Positions 54,650 to 64,000 of a stretch of 64,000 nt of DNA are shown in pieces (the stretch's first letter is position 1; each line of letters starts with the position of its first letter). The notes beneath the pieces were generated by a model. That model searched no databases. It was not told where the DNA came from and saw nothing but the letters and a program-made list of their open reading frames with translations. Source of the stretch: Rhizophagus clarus (taxonomy: Eukaryota > Glomeromycota > Glomeromycetes > Glomerales > Glomeraceae); NCBI GenBank assembly GCA_015698045.1, contig BLAL01000034.1, positions 1,364,001 to 1,428,000 on the forward strand. Reading direction: 5' to 3'. Made by a program: the position numbers and the translations under genes.

Positions 54650-56300
54650 AATTTGCTCCCTAGGTAAAATCACCCAGGTGATTTCACCTATAAATAATTT
54701 ACCAAAATCAGGTGATTTCACATGTATAAAAAATTTTACCTGGTGATTTTACTTATAATTAATTTATGAAATTTGATTGGTTAAAATTTATTGTAAATTT
54801 CAATATTATGTACTTATGCAAAAAATTTAATTTTTATTTAACATTTTGAGAAAAACACAGAGAATTTTTTGACACGATGAAAAATTATTTAAATATTAAA
54901 TCTATTGAAATCTATTTGAAATTTTGTGATTATTATTTTTGTTAAATAATTAACCTGATATTACATATTACAAAAATAACAAAATTTATTATATTAAACT
55001 ATAACTTTATTTATTCAAATACTGTTTATCAAAGTACAATTATTTATCTTTAATGTAACAAGTAATGATAATAATGATATAAAAAAAAAGAAGTCTAACA
55101 ATAATGATAAAAAAAGAGAGAAAACGGAAATAATAAAAAAGAATCATTAGAAACAAAAAAAAATAATGGGAGATGAAATGGTGATGTAAAGCATAATTGG
55201 AGACAAAAAAAATAATAGGGACGAAAAATATAGCAAAAAAAGGAAAGGTAGTGAAAAGACAAGGAAAAGGATGTGAAAATAAAAAAGTATAGAATTGAAA
55301 TGAAAACAAAAGGAAATAGGGACAAAGTGAAAGTGATAGAAATGAAAATAAAAAGATAATGAAAGGGGAGAAAGAAGACAAATGAAAAGATAATAAGAAT
55401 AAAATGATGATATAATAATAAGGGTGAAACAATGATGAGGTAAAACAATGATGAGGTGAAACAATGATAAGGATAAAATGATCATGAGAATGAAATGATA
55501 ATAAGGACAAAATGTTGATGAGAATAAAACGATCATAAGAATGAAAGGAAAAAGGAGTGAAAATAAAAAAGAAAAAAGAAAGAAGTGAAAATGAAAAGAA
55601 AAGAGAAATAAATTAACGAAAAGACAAATCATAAAAAGAAGAAATATGAAAACAAATTTGAAAAAAAAGATTAGAGAAGAAAAAATGCAATACCTTATTC
55701 ACAAAACTAAAACTTAAAAAAAAAGAAAAGAATTAAAAATAAAAAATAAATAAAAAACAAAAAAAAAAGAGGAAAAAAAAGGAAGCAACATAATTTAAAA
55801 GAAATTAAGATCTAAAAAGAAAAGAGAAATAAGATTTAGAAAGAAAAATGAAAACAAGGAAGAATGAAAAATAACATACCTTTGACATGAAACTGAAAGA
55901 GCTTTAAAGACTTAAAAAGAAAAGAAAAGGAATTAGAAATAAGAAAGAAAAATGAAAATAAAAGAAGAAAAAAAAGAATATATCTGCATATTTTTGACCA
56001 AGTAAAAGGAGGTAAAAAGGAACAAAAAAAAATGGAGAGAGTAAAAAGAATGAAAAAAAATGAGAGAAAGTGAAAAGAAATGAAAAAAAATGAAGAAGCA
56101 AAAAAAAAAATAAAGTAGAATGAAAAAAAGTGAAAAACAAAAGATAATGGAAATAAAAAACTGTTTGATGTAAAACTGGAAAAAAAAATAAAAAAAAACC
56201 TGCAAAAATTAATCAGATCAAATCACTTATATCGAAATAATAAATTATAAAAAATCAATCAGGTGATATCACCTGAGTTATATCACCTCCAGTTAAAACT
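54650..56300. repeat. Polypurine tract (about 1.1 kb) flanked by AGGTGA..TCACCT palindromes
   Basis: From about 55078 to 56200 the plus strand is nearly all A and G (with scattered T), a strong strand asymmetry. Leu/Phe/Ser-rich open frames on the minus strand here are just the translation of the complementary pyrimidines. On the left lie AGGTGATTTCACCT (54676-54689) and a second copy near 54710-54722. On the right lies CAGGTGATATCACCTG (56260-56275), a perfect 16-bp palindrome. The matching flanks suggest one mobile or amplified unit of about 1.6 kb. Confidence 0.6.
55393..55548. repeat. Degenerate 16-17-bp minisatellite within the polypurine tract
   Basis: About eight to nine units of the type 'gat(g/a)a(g/t)(g/a)a(t/c)(a/g)aaa(t/c)(a)at', e.g. 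gatgaggtaaaacaat, gatgaggtgaaacaat, gataaggataaaatgat, catgagaatgaaatgat. Confidence 0.7.
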
Positions 56301-57040
56301 AGTTATAATCATTTTAAAATACTATAAAAAGTTTAAATATAAAGAAAAATATTATTTCTTTAATAAAAATATTATAAAAAATATATTATAAATCAGAAAT
56401 ATAAAGTTAAAAAAAAAAAGTTTATGCAAAGTTTAATTAAAAAGAAAAATGCAAAGATTTTAAAGATTTTTATATAAAGTATTTTTAAAATAAAAAAAAA
56501 AAGATTTTTGCAATATTGTATTAAAAATTATAAAAAAAAGTAGTAATTTGCAAAACTTGCAAATTATTATAAATTTAAACTAATTTTACTTTTTCAATAT
56601 AAAATAATAATAGAATAATAAAATTATATAGATTTTTATATAGTTAATTTTCTTTATAATTATACATTTGAAATATTTTATATTCAGTAATTATGATAAA
56701 ATATGATTATAAATAAAAAAAATTTTTTTAATAATAAAATATAAATAGTAAAACTATAAGTAATATACAGCCAAAGCTCGTTATAATGAACCCTCAGTTC
56801 TGTCCAATTTGTTCATTATAACAAAATGTTCACAATCAGTGCTTAAAATAGCACTTTAAATTCTGGCAAAATCTGAAATTTTTAAGAAATCCCTAATAAA
56901 AATTTTTTGAAATGGATTTTTTTTCAGAAAAATTTTAAAATTAACAGATTTATGTTCAGTAAATTTTTTTGCATATTGGGCATATATTATAATAAATTAT
57001 CAATTTTGATAATTAAATTTTTTTGATTTTTTTGCATAAA

Positions 57041-59302
57041 ATGTCTATTAAACAATATTTTAAACCAAAAATTTCTAGCAAAAATACGGATAAAATTAAT
57101 GATTATAATTCTAGTAATATAGACTCAGATTTAAAAGAAACTCACATTGAATTACCGAATGTTAATAAAAATCAAGCACAAAAAAATTTAAATTTTAAGA
57201 AGAAAAAAACACGTCTTATATTAAAAAAAAAAAAAACTGAAGGTTTTCAAAAAGAATGGCTAAAAATTTACAAGTGGTTAGTATATGATAAATCAAAAAA
57301 TCTAATGTTCTGCTCACTATGTCAAAGTCATAGGAAACTAAATAAATTTGAAAAAAAAGGTAATAATTTTTTTATTTTAAAAATATATTATTTAATTATT
57401 ATACATATTAACTGAAAATTATTTAAATTAGGTTCAAAAAATTTTAAAACTTCTGCTTTATCAGAACATGCTTCAACAAAAGATCATACTGATGCAACAA
57501 ATCTTGAGATAGCAAGGGCAGAACTTATTAAGGTTTCAAATAATTCTGTAGATAAAGCTCAAAATCATATTAGTGCTTTAATGAAAATAATTTTCTGGAT
57601 GGCAGAGAACAATATTTCATTAAACAAATTATTTGAAATTGTAAAACTTTGTAAAATTCTTGAATGTCCACAATTAATATCAGTTTCTAATACAATTACT
57701 TATGAAAATAATGTGTCTGGATATGAAATGTTATCTGTCATTTCAAATTCAATTGAAAAAACTATTTGGAAAGAATTAAATAAAGCAATTGCATTTGGTA
57801 TTATGGTTGATAAAAGTATTGATATTTCATGTGAACCTCATCTTGTTATCTATGTAAAGTATTGTTTACATAGAAAGATTAAAATTTATTTTTTAAAATT
57901 ACTTCAACTAAAAAGTAAAGATTCAAAAACTATTTTTGAAGCAATTATTGATTTATTTGATAAAAAAGGCAAGTTTTTTTAATTAATATACTGTTATTTA
58001 TTATTTAATTATATAATTAATTTAATTTTTTTAAAAGGTTTAACAAATAAACTTATGTCATTTGCTTCAGATAGAGCAAGTGTCATGTTAGGAAAATCAA
58101 TAGGAGTAGCGTCAAGAATTAAAGAAAGAAATGAATGTTTATTCATAACACATTGTATTGCATATAGGCTAGCTTTAGTTTGCAATACTGCTGAAAAAAA
58201 AGTAGATTTTTGCAAACATATTGAATATATTATAAAGTCAACTTATAGTTTTTTTTTTAATTCTAGCAAAAGAATAGATACTTTACACAAATATCAAAAA
58301 ATATTAGAGCATCCAATTTTGAAAATTAAACAAATTTTTGAAGTTTGTTGACTTTCTTGATATGAAGCAATCAAAAATTTATGTCTTTCAGTTGAACCTT
58401 TAATGAATACATTATTGAAAATAATAACTACAACTAATAATAATATTCAAAGACAAAATTTTATTTCTTTATATACAGAAATTTGTGATTAGAAGCTTCT
58501 TGCTTTTTTACATTTTTTATGGGATATTCTTGATTATCTTGCAACTTTGAGCAAGATTTTTCAACAAAAAAAAATTCAAATATCTAATATAGATTCTATT
58601 ATAGAATTAACACTCAGAAAAATTCAGCAAGAATTTTTGGATCATAATGAAGATGGAAGACTATTACTTGAAGAAAATTTAAATAGATTCTTATCAAATA
58701 CAACAGCAAATGACAATTATAATATTAGTGTATATCAATTAACTTGGAATAAAAATTATGAAGCAGATTTGATTGTTGATATCTCATCATTTGCATCAAC
58801 TGTTATTACAGAAATTCAAGAGAGATTTCCTGATAGGTCTTTACTTAATTCAATGAAAATATTTGATCATGCAAACTGGCCAAATGGTAGAGAAGAACTT
58901 ATAAAATATGGTGAGAAAGAATTGAATATTTTATCAGAATTTTACAAGAAGGAAGTTAGTAATATTTCTGAAGAATGGTTTGGATATAAAGCAATAGTAC
59001 ATTCAAACTTTAAAAATATAAAAATTGAAGTATTACTCCTAAGATTATTTGAATTTTATTATGATACATTTCCAAATATTATTAAATTGTTAGGAATTAT
59101 ATATTTTATTCCATTTTCATCAGTTAATTATGAGTGTGAATTTTTAAAGTAAAATTTGATAAAAACTGATTTGAGAAATTCTTTAAATAATAAAACATTA
59201 CATTTTTAGATGATGGTTGATTTTGAAGAAAAAGATTTATCTGAATTTAATTTTATTAGAACATTACAAATTTGGAATAGTGCATGTAAAAGAAGAATTT
59301 AA
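57041..59302 (+). pseudogene. hAT transposase with TTF/BED-like zinc finger, broken
   Basis: Three exons in phase: 57041-57359, 57432-57968, 58038-59302. It opens MSIKQYFKPKISSKN, then has a zinc-binding region (WLVYDKSKNLMFCSLCQSHR, FKTSALSEHASTKDH: C-x2-C...H-x4-H). The DUF4371/RNase-H-like core follows (FGIMVDKSIDIS, SFASDRASVMLGKS, FITHCIAYRLALVC). The end has the hAT dimerisation motif FSSVNYECEFLK...IKTDLRNSL. This order matches KIAA1586/ZNF862/SCAND3-like hAT proteins. Exon 3 keeps one frame but carries in-frame stops at 58349, 58358, 58490, 59150 and 59207, so it is dead though fairly young. The second intron (57969-58037) is GC-AG. Confidence 0.75.
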
Positions 59303-59364
59303 AATTTTTTTTTTTGATAAAAATAAATAAAGTTTTTTTTGATTATCTTTCCCATAATTTAAAA

Positions 59365-59475
59365 AATCTGGTAAAATAATTTTATTTTGGGATTCTTGGC
59401 CAGTAAAATAATTTTATTCCAGATTTTTGTCTGGTAAAATAATTTTATTCTGAATTCCTGTCTGGTAAAATTCCA
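59365..59475. repeat. ~31-bp tandem repeat inside the hAT right end
   Basis: Four units containing 'tctggtaaaataattttatt(t/c)(t/c)' start near 59368, 59400, 59431 and 59461; the last is shortened. Confidence 0.75.
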
Positions 59476-59679
59476 TTTTTATTTTAAGCACTATTCACAA
59501 TAGTAAAAAATCTCTTTATAGTGAATTTCATATAAATAAAAAAAATTTTTTATATCGCAATTTTTTTTAAAAATTTTTTTTATTTCAAAAATTTAATATT
59601 GCATAAAATTATTTAATGTAGATTACTTCGCATTGTCTTGAATACATCTATTAATTTTTGATTTTAAACACTAGTCAAA

Positions 59680-60010
59680 ATCAATACTATCAGATACATA
59701 TCAAGTACATATCAGATACCTGATATGTACCTGATATGTGTGAAATATGTGTATACTATTTAATAATACTACACATATTGAGTACCTGATATGTATTTAT
59801 CAGATGCAGAAAATTGGTGACATATAATATGCATATCAGGTATATACTGTATCTCATACATATTGAGTAGTTAAATATTAGTTACATATCATAAATTTAT
59901 TGGGTACCTGATATATTTTAAAAAAATATCAGATAAATATTATACACCTATCAGATAGTGCTAATAAGTATTCTATATATACTCAATATGTATCCTATTT
60001 GTATTTGAAA
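59680..60010. repeat. TACCTGATATGTA / TACATATCAGATA motif cluster in both orientations
   Basis: About a dozen copies of 'acctgatatgta' or its complement. The best hairpin is TACATATCAG-ATAC-CTGATATGTA at 59706-59729. Non-coding. Confidence 0.7.
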
Positions 60011-60071
60011 TATAAGCATAATTTCATAATTTTCATACATATCAAATAGCCAAAAAATATAACATTTATGG

Positions 60072-61008
60072 GGGCATTAATAAAGATGTTACTCGTAACT
60101 GTAATTATAAGACACAGTGTTGTAAGTAATAAGTTGCAACCTAGTTTCTTTAGAGTGCAAAAGTTGTAATGCCGTAATTGTGCTATAATATTGTAATTAT
60201 GCCGTAATTATGATTGGCTTATTTTATATGAGATCATTAATAAAATCACAGCTTTTTTTATTAATAAAATTGTGGATTTTTTTTATTAACAAAATTGCAG
60301 CTCTTTTTTTATTAACAAATTATTTTATTAACAAAAATCACGGCTTTGTTTTATTAATAAAATCGCAACTTTTTTTATTAATAAAATTGGGCTTTTTTTA
60401 TTAATAAAATCATGGCTTTTTTATTAATAAATTCGTGACTTATTTTTTATTAATAAAATTGTGGCTTATTTTTATTAATAAAATCATTTATTAACAAAAT
60501 CGCAGCTTTTTTTTACTAATAAATCTAATAAATCGCAGTTTTTTTTATTAATAAAATTGTTTATTTATAAAATTGCAGCTTTCTTTATTAATAAAATCAC
60601 AGTTTTCTTTATTAATAAAATCACGACTTTTTTTATTAATATGTATTTAAAAAATGTTAATTAACCATTTTATTATTACTAATACGAATTAAAAAAACAT
60701 TAAACATTTTTAACATTTTTTTTATTAATACGAATTAAAAAATATTATCACACTAATACTATATATACTAAAATTATGCCGCGACACTATGTAGGGAGTT
60801 TTAACTTTCGGCATTAAATCAAATAACTTTTGGCAAGCAACCTTAGGCGACATTAAGGCATTGCAGTCTAATTATGATATTACAGCCCAATTATGGCATT
60901 ACGACCTAATTACAGTATTACAAAAAGTGTCATAACTGTAATGCTGTATGTTGTAATATTACGGCATTATCTAATCAATTATGGCTAACATCTTTAGGCA
61001 TTAATAGT
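60072..61008. mobile_element. Foldback-like element, about 0.94 kb
   Basis: The left end has GCATTAATAAAGATGTTA (60074-60091). The right end, in reverse complement, reads ATTAATGCCTAAAGATGTTA (from 61006). Long subterminal arms on both sides are built from 'taattatg(c)cgtaat' and 'gtcataactgtaat' motifs in opposite orientation. The centre is a minisatellite, listed next. No ORF. Confidence 0.55.
60226..60650. repeat. Minisatellite TTTTTTATTAATAAAATCGCAGC, about 16-18 copies
   Basis: Units of about 23-27 bp contain the palindromic core TTTATTAATAAA and a variable 'atcgcagc / ttgtggc / cacggc' segment. Copies vary by single bases and T-run length. Confidence 0.85.
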
Positions 61009-61239
61009 AGTAGATTTATAATTTAAATACAATTGTAATCTAAAAGTAATTTAATTCATTTAATTGTAATTACTGAAAGTTTTATTTATATTTTTAATCG
61101 ATAATAAAAAAAATATTATACAAAAAATATTATAAAAAAAATTCACTACTCTTTACACAAATTATAATTTATTTACAATTAATATTTACTTGTTTGCTTG
61201 TTTTCATTTCATTATATCTATTTAATTTGAAAGAAAGTA

Positions 61240-61545
61240 AAATGTTAGTAATAGAAGTGTTAATATGAATATTAGTAGAAGTGTTAGCAAAAGAAAAGAA
61301 ACGTTAATAAAAAAATTTTTATATTAGAAAGTGTTAGTATTAATGTTAGTATAAAAGTTAGTAGAAGTAGAAAAGGAACGTCAATAAAAAAAAAATATAA
61401 AATATAAATATTAATGTTAGTATTAATGTTAGTAGAAGTGTTAGTAAAAGTAAAGAATAAAAAATGTTTAACAGTAGAACATTGTTAGTAGGAATGTTAA
61501 TAGGAGAAAACACATTAGAAAAAAATATTAGTAAGAGTGTTAATA
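61240..61545. repeat. GTTAGTA(G)AAGTGTTAGTA repeat region
   Basis: Interspersed short direct repeats 'gttagtagaagtgttagtaaaag' and 'tattaatgttagtattaatgttagta'. AT-rich, non-coding. Confidence 0.6.
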
Positions 61546-61695
61546 GGATGGAAAAAGAAATTTCAACAAAAAATATACCTTTATATTTATTTTTTAGAAA
61601 AACTAATAAAGTAAAAAACTTGATAGTAGAATATTGTTAGTAGGATGTTAGTGAGAAGAAATACATTAGAAAAATATATTAATAAGAGTATTAAG

Positions 61696-62105
61696 AATAA
61701 CATAATAATGGGAAAAGAAATTTCAACAAAAAATATATCTTTATCTTTATTTTTTAGACAAAAACAATAAAATAAAAATTTGAGAGAGAGAGAAAAAAGT
61801 TTTGAAAAAAAAACAAATAAATAAATAATTAAATCGTGATCATGCAATCACATAATCAACAAAATTATCAATTTTTATTGGTTATTTGGGTAATATTATA
61901 AATAACATAATAATGGGAAAAGAAATTTCAACAAAAAATATACTTTTATCTTTATTTTTTAGATAAAACAATAAAGTAAAAATTTGTGAGAAAGAGAAAA
62001 AGTTTTTGAAAAAAAAAATATGATAAATAAATAATTAAATCATGATCATACAATCACATGATCAACAAAATTATCAATTTTTATTGGTTATTTGGGTAAC
62101 ATTAT
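61696..62105. repeat. 205-bp direct tandem duplication
   Basis: Copy 1 (61696-61900) and copy 2 (61901-62105) both start 'aataacataataatgggaaaagaaatttc' and end 'tatcaatttttattggttatttgggtaa'. They differ by few bases. A partial, more diverged third copy lies upstream (about 61546-61690). Confidence 0.85.
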
Positions 62106-62359
62106 ATTCAGCCATATCAGTCACAAAATTAGTCACCTATCGCTATCAGATGCACAAGCCAATATTAGCAAAAAATCACAAATTTGATTATTCACTATTT
62201 GTGCTCAACTTGAATTGATAAAATTATTAAAAAATCACTGATTTTATTAAATTTATTAGAATTTTTATACTTAATTAAATATAATTAAATAAAATTTTAC
62301 TATCAATTTCATTATAATGTTACCAACTTTATTGTTAATCTTGGATATTTTATTTTGAA

Positions 62360-62700
62360 TTTAAATTGTTCGCTTTGAACTTGAGTTGAACTTAAGTTCA
62401 ACTTGAGTTTAACTCATTTGCTCAAGATCTTTGTGTAATGTATTATAGATCTGTAATTGTTTTATTTGTAGTCTATAATTGGAAAAAACTTATTATAAAA
62501 CAAAATAAAAAATACTATTTATTTACATATCTGTATTATTAGATTTTATCTTTTTTAGATTTGATATATAATTAAAAAGAAGACCTTTATTTTGATTTTT
62601 TTGGAATCATGATCATAACAATTGAGTTTAGATCAAGTTTAACTTGTTCATTGTGATTGATTGTATTATAGATCTGTATCTGTATTATAATTAATATAAA
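62360..62700. repeat. 20-bp perfect palindrome and a diverged tandem duplication
   Basis: AGTTGAACTTAAGTTCAACT (62384-62403) is a perfect palindrome, extended imperfectly by 'gaacttg/ttgagttt'. A 'gtattatagatctgta' segment appears at about 62440 and again near 62670 within similar surroundings, a second diverged tandem duplication. Confidence 0.6.
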
Positions 62701-62929
62701 GAAGATAAATCATAACAATCATGACATATTTGAGAAATTAGAACAATATATGTAAATGTTCTTGAAGGATAATTAATATCATAATACTAGGTGATAAAAA
62801 ATTGTTTATAAAAAGAGGTTTCTTTTTTTTTTTTTTACAATAAGTTTGTTGTCATTATTTTTATTATATATTCTTTTTCTTAAAATTTGTTGCTGTTATT
62901 TTTTATTATTATATATTCTTTTTCTTAAA

Positions 62930-63425
62930 ATACCTGCAAATTGGACTGATGCAATAACTGAATATTTAATAAGATATAGGAAGTAAAAAAATAAATGAAA
63001 ACTAATAAATAACTTTGATCATTTTCTAGTTTTTTTTCTCTTACGTTTCCTGATCTAAAAATTAAATAAATAATGTAAAAGAAAAGGAACGACTACTATC
63101 ATGACATACCTAAGAAGGACTGCTCTGAATTTTGAAAGAGCCTAGCTTGAAGAATTCAGAGATAGTTTCATATAAAGTTCACTGGTCAACAGGTAGAAAG
63201 AAAGTGAAAAAACTTGGTCAGAAATTTTAATGTTAGTAAAATAATAATAAATTATAAAAAAAAATAAAATAAAATAAAAAATTAATAGTATTAATATTTT
63301 TAGGAATTCTGTGAATGAAAGAATAGTGCACAAAATGGAAGGTGATTCTGGGAAGAAGAAAAATATTATAGGCAGTTCTACACAAGGTTTTGGAACTGAC
63401 CTGATAATTATTGAGAATTTTTTTA
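62930..63425 (+). pseudogene. Myb/SANT-like DNA-binding gene relic
   Basis: Three separated pieces in exon-like order. 62933-62988 reads PANWTDAITEYLIRYRK; 63166-63235 reads FHIKFTGQQVERK, a stop, then KNLVRNFNV; 63303-63420 reads FWEEEKYYRQFYTRFWN. The order W-T-D..I..L...Y, then TG-QV..K-KNLVR.F, then FWE is that of Myb/SANT-like (trihelix-type) domains. In-frame stops show decay. No ATG for the first piece was found. Confidence 0.45.
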
Positions 63426-64000
63426 ATTTATATTTAAGTTATTTAAGTTCTAAATTTATATATATTTCTTAGAGAACCATCACAATTGTAGGCGACATAG
63501 AAACACTGTGCATTGGCAGTCTCAGAATCTGTAAATTATATTTTTTTATTTTTTATATATTTTTATTTTTTTTTTATTTTGTATTTTTTATATTTTATTT
63601 TTATTTTTTATTTTTTATTTATATTTTTATATTTTTATTATTTTTATTATTATTATTTTTTATTAAATATATATATATTTTAATATTTTTACTATTTTAT
63701 AATTTTATTTAATAAATTTATCATAAAATCTAAAACCATTGTCAGGCAAGTTTCTTTGTTATAAAATACACGTAAATAAGTAATAAACAAGCAAAATTCC
63801 TTTTTGGCAAATAGCAAAATGAGGTTGATCACGTATTTTGAAAATGTGAAAGATTATTTCAAGATTTTATATTGTAAATTGATAGATTAGTTTAATTTGA
63901 TCTATGAAGTACTAGATCTGTCCTGCCTAAATGTACCTTTTTTAAAAAATTTATTGGAGACATTTCATCATTATAATATATTATATAATATATGATGACA
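63426..64000. other. AT-rich low-complexity end of window
   Basis: 63540-63720 is almost pure T/A (ttttattttt-type). No gene seen. Confidence 0.6.

Larger units (their letters stand above)
56770..59540 (+). mobile_element. Decayed hAT-type DNA transposon (KIAA1586/ZNF862-like), with imperfect terminal repeats
   Basis: It encloses the transposase relic at 57041-59302. The left end has GTTCATTATAACAAAATGTT followed by CACAATCAGTGCTTAAAATA (56811-56850). The right end, in reverse complement, reads ATTCACTATAAAGAG then TATTGTGAATAGTGCTTAAA and ATA (59481-59531), an imperfect inverted repeat sharing GTGCTTAAAATA exactly. The left flank also carries its own hairpin, GTTATAATGAAC (56780-56791) against GTTCATTATAAC (56811-56822). 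Outer borders and target-site duplication are not clear. Confidence 0.6.

Noticed and set aside
55040-56205. Several overlapping minus-strand open frames of 78-161 codons rich in Phe, Leu, Ser and Ile
   Set aside because: They are translations of the pyrimidine strand of the polypurine tract; all three frames are equally open, as expected from composition.

Overview
The window looks like nuclear DNA of an arbuscular mycorrhizal fungus, most likely a Rhizophagus-type Glomeromycotina. The reasons are very AT-rich DNA with long A/T homopolymers, many short introns (about 55-110 bp, GT-AG with occasional GC-AG), a single-chain ATP-citrate lyase, a stand-alone HMG-box (MATA_HMG-like) gene, an OTT_1508-type deaminase locus, and Crypton-like and hAT-like DNA transposons. 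The species is inferred; no marker here proves it. Gene models were spliced by hand from reading frame, splice signals and phase. For every complete multi-exon model given as intact, the exon lengths sum to a whole number of codons.

Layout. 0-21.5 kb is compact and holds conserved housekeeping genes: pseudouridine-5'-phosphate glycosidase (partial, -), a DET1-like histidine phosphatase (+), VPS28 of ESCRT-I (-), YIF1 of ER-Golgi transport (+), MCM4 of the replicative helicase (+, 17 exons), SF3A3/PRP9 of the spliceosome (-), a small disordered nuclear-type protein (+), ATP-citrate lyase (-) and mitochondrial aspartate aminotransferase (+). Orientation mostly alternates, giving short divergent promoters (195, 226 and 364 bp) and tail-to-tail pairs. 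21.5-43.5 kb is gene-poor: single-exon genes for a RING-RING-LON protein, an acidic orphan and an HMG-box protein lie in long AT-rich deserts, followed by a beta-carbonic anhydrase whose start codon appears to be split by an intron. From about 43.5 kb to the end the DNA is repeat-rich: a pogo-like MITE, an apparently intact Crypton-like tyrosine recombinase gene beside a 126-bp palindrome, a deaminase fossil, a 1.1-kb polypurine tract flanked by palindromes, a decayed hAT element of the KIAA1586/ZNF862 type, a foldback element carrying a minisatellite, tandem duplications and gene relics.

Functionally, the left block covers vesicle traffic (YIF1, VPS28), replication (MCM4, preceded by two MCB-type ACGCGT boxes), splicing (SF3A3) and the citrate/oxaloacetate node (ATP-citrate lyase and aspartate aminotransferase, sharing one divergent promoter with a perfect TGACGTCA site). 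The right block is dominated by mobile-element and accessory sequence. I saw no tRNA, rRNA or CRISPR array, and no recognisable retroelement.
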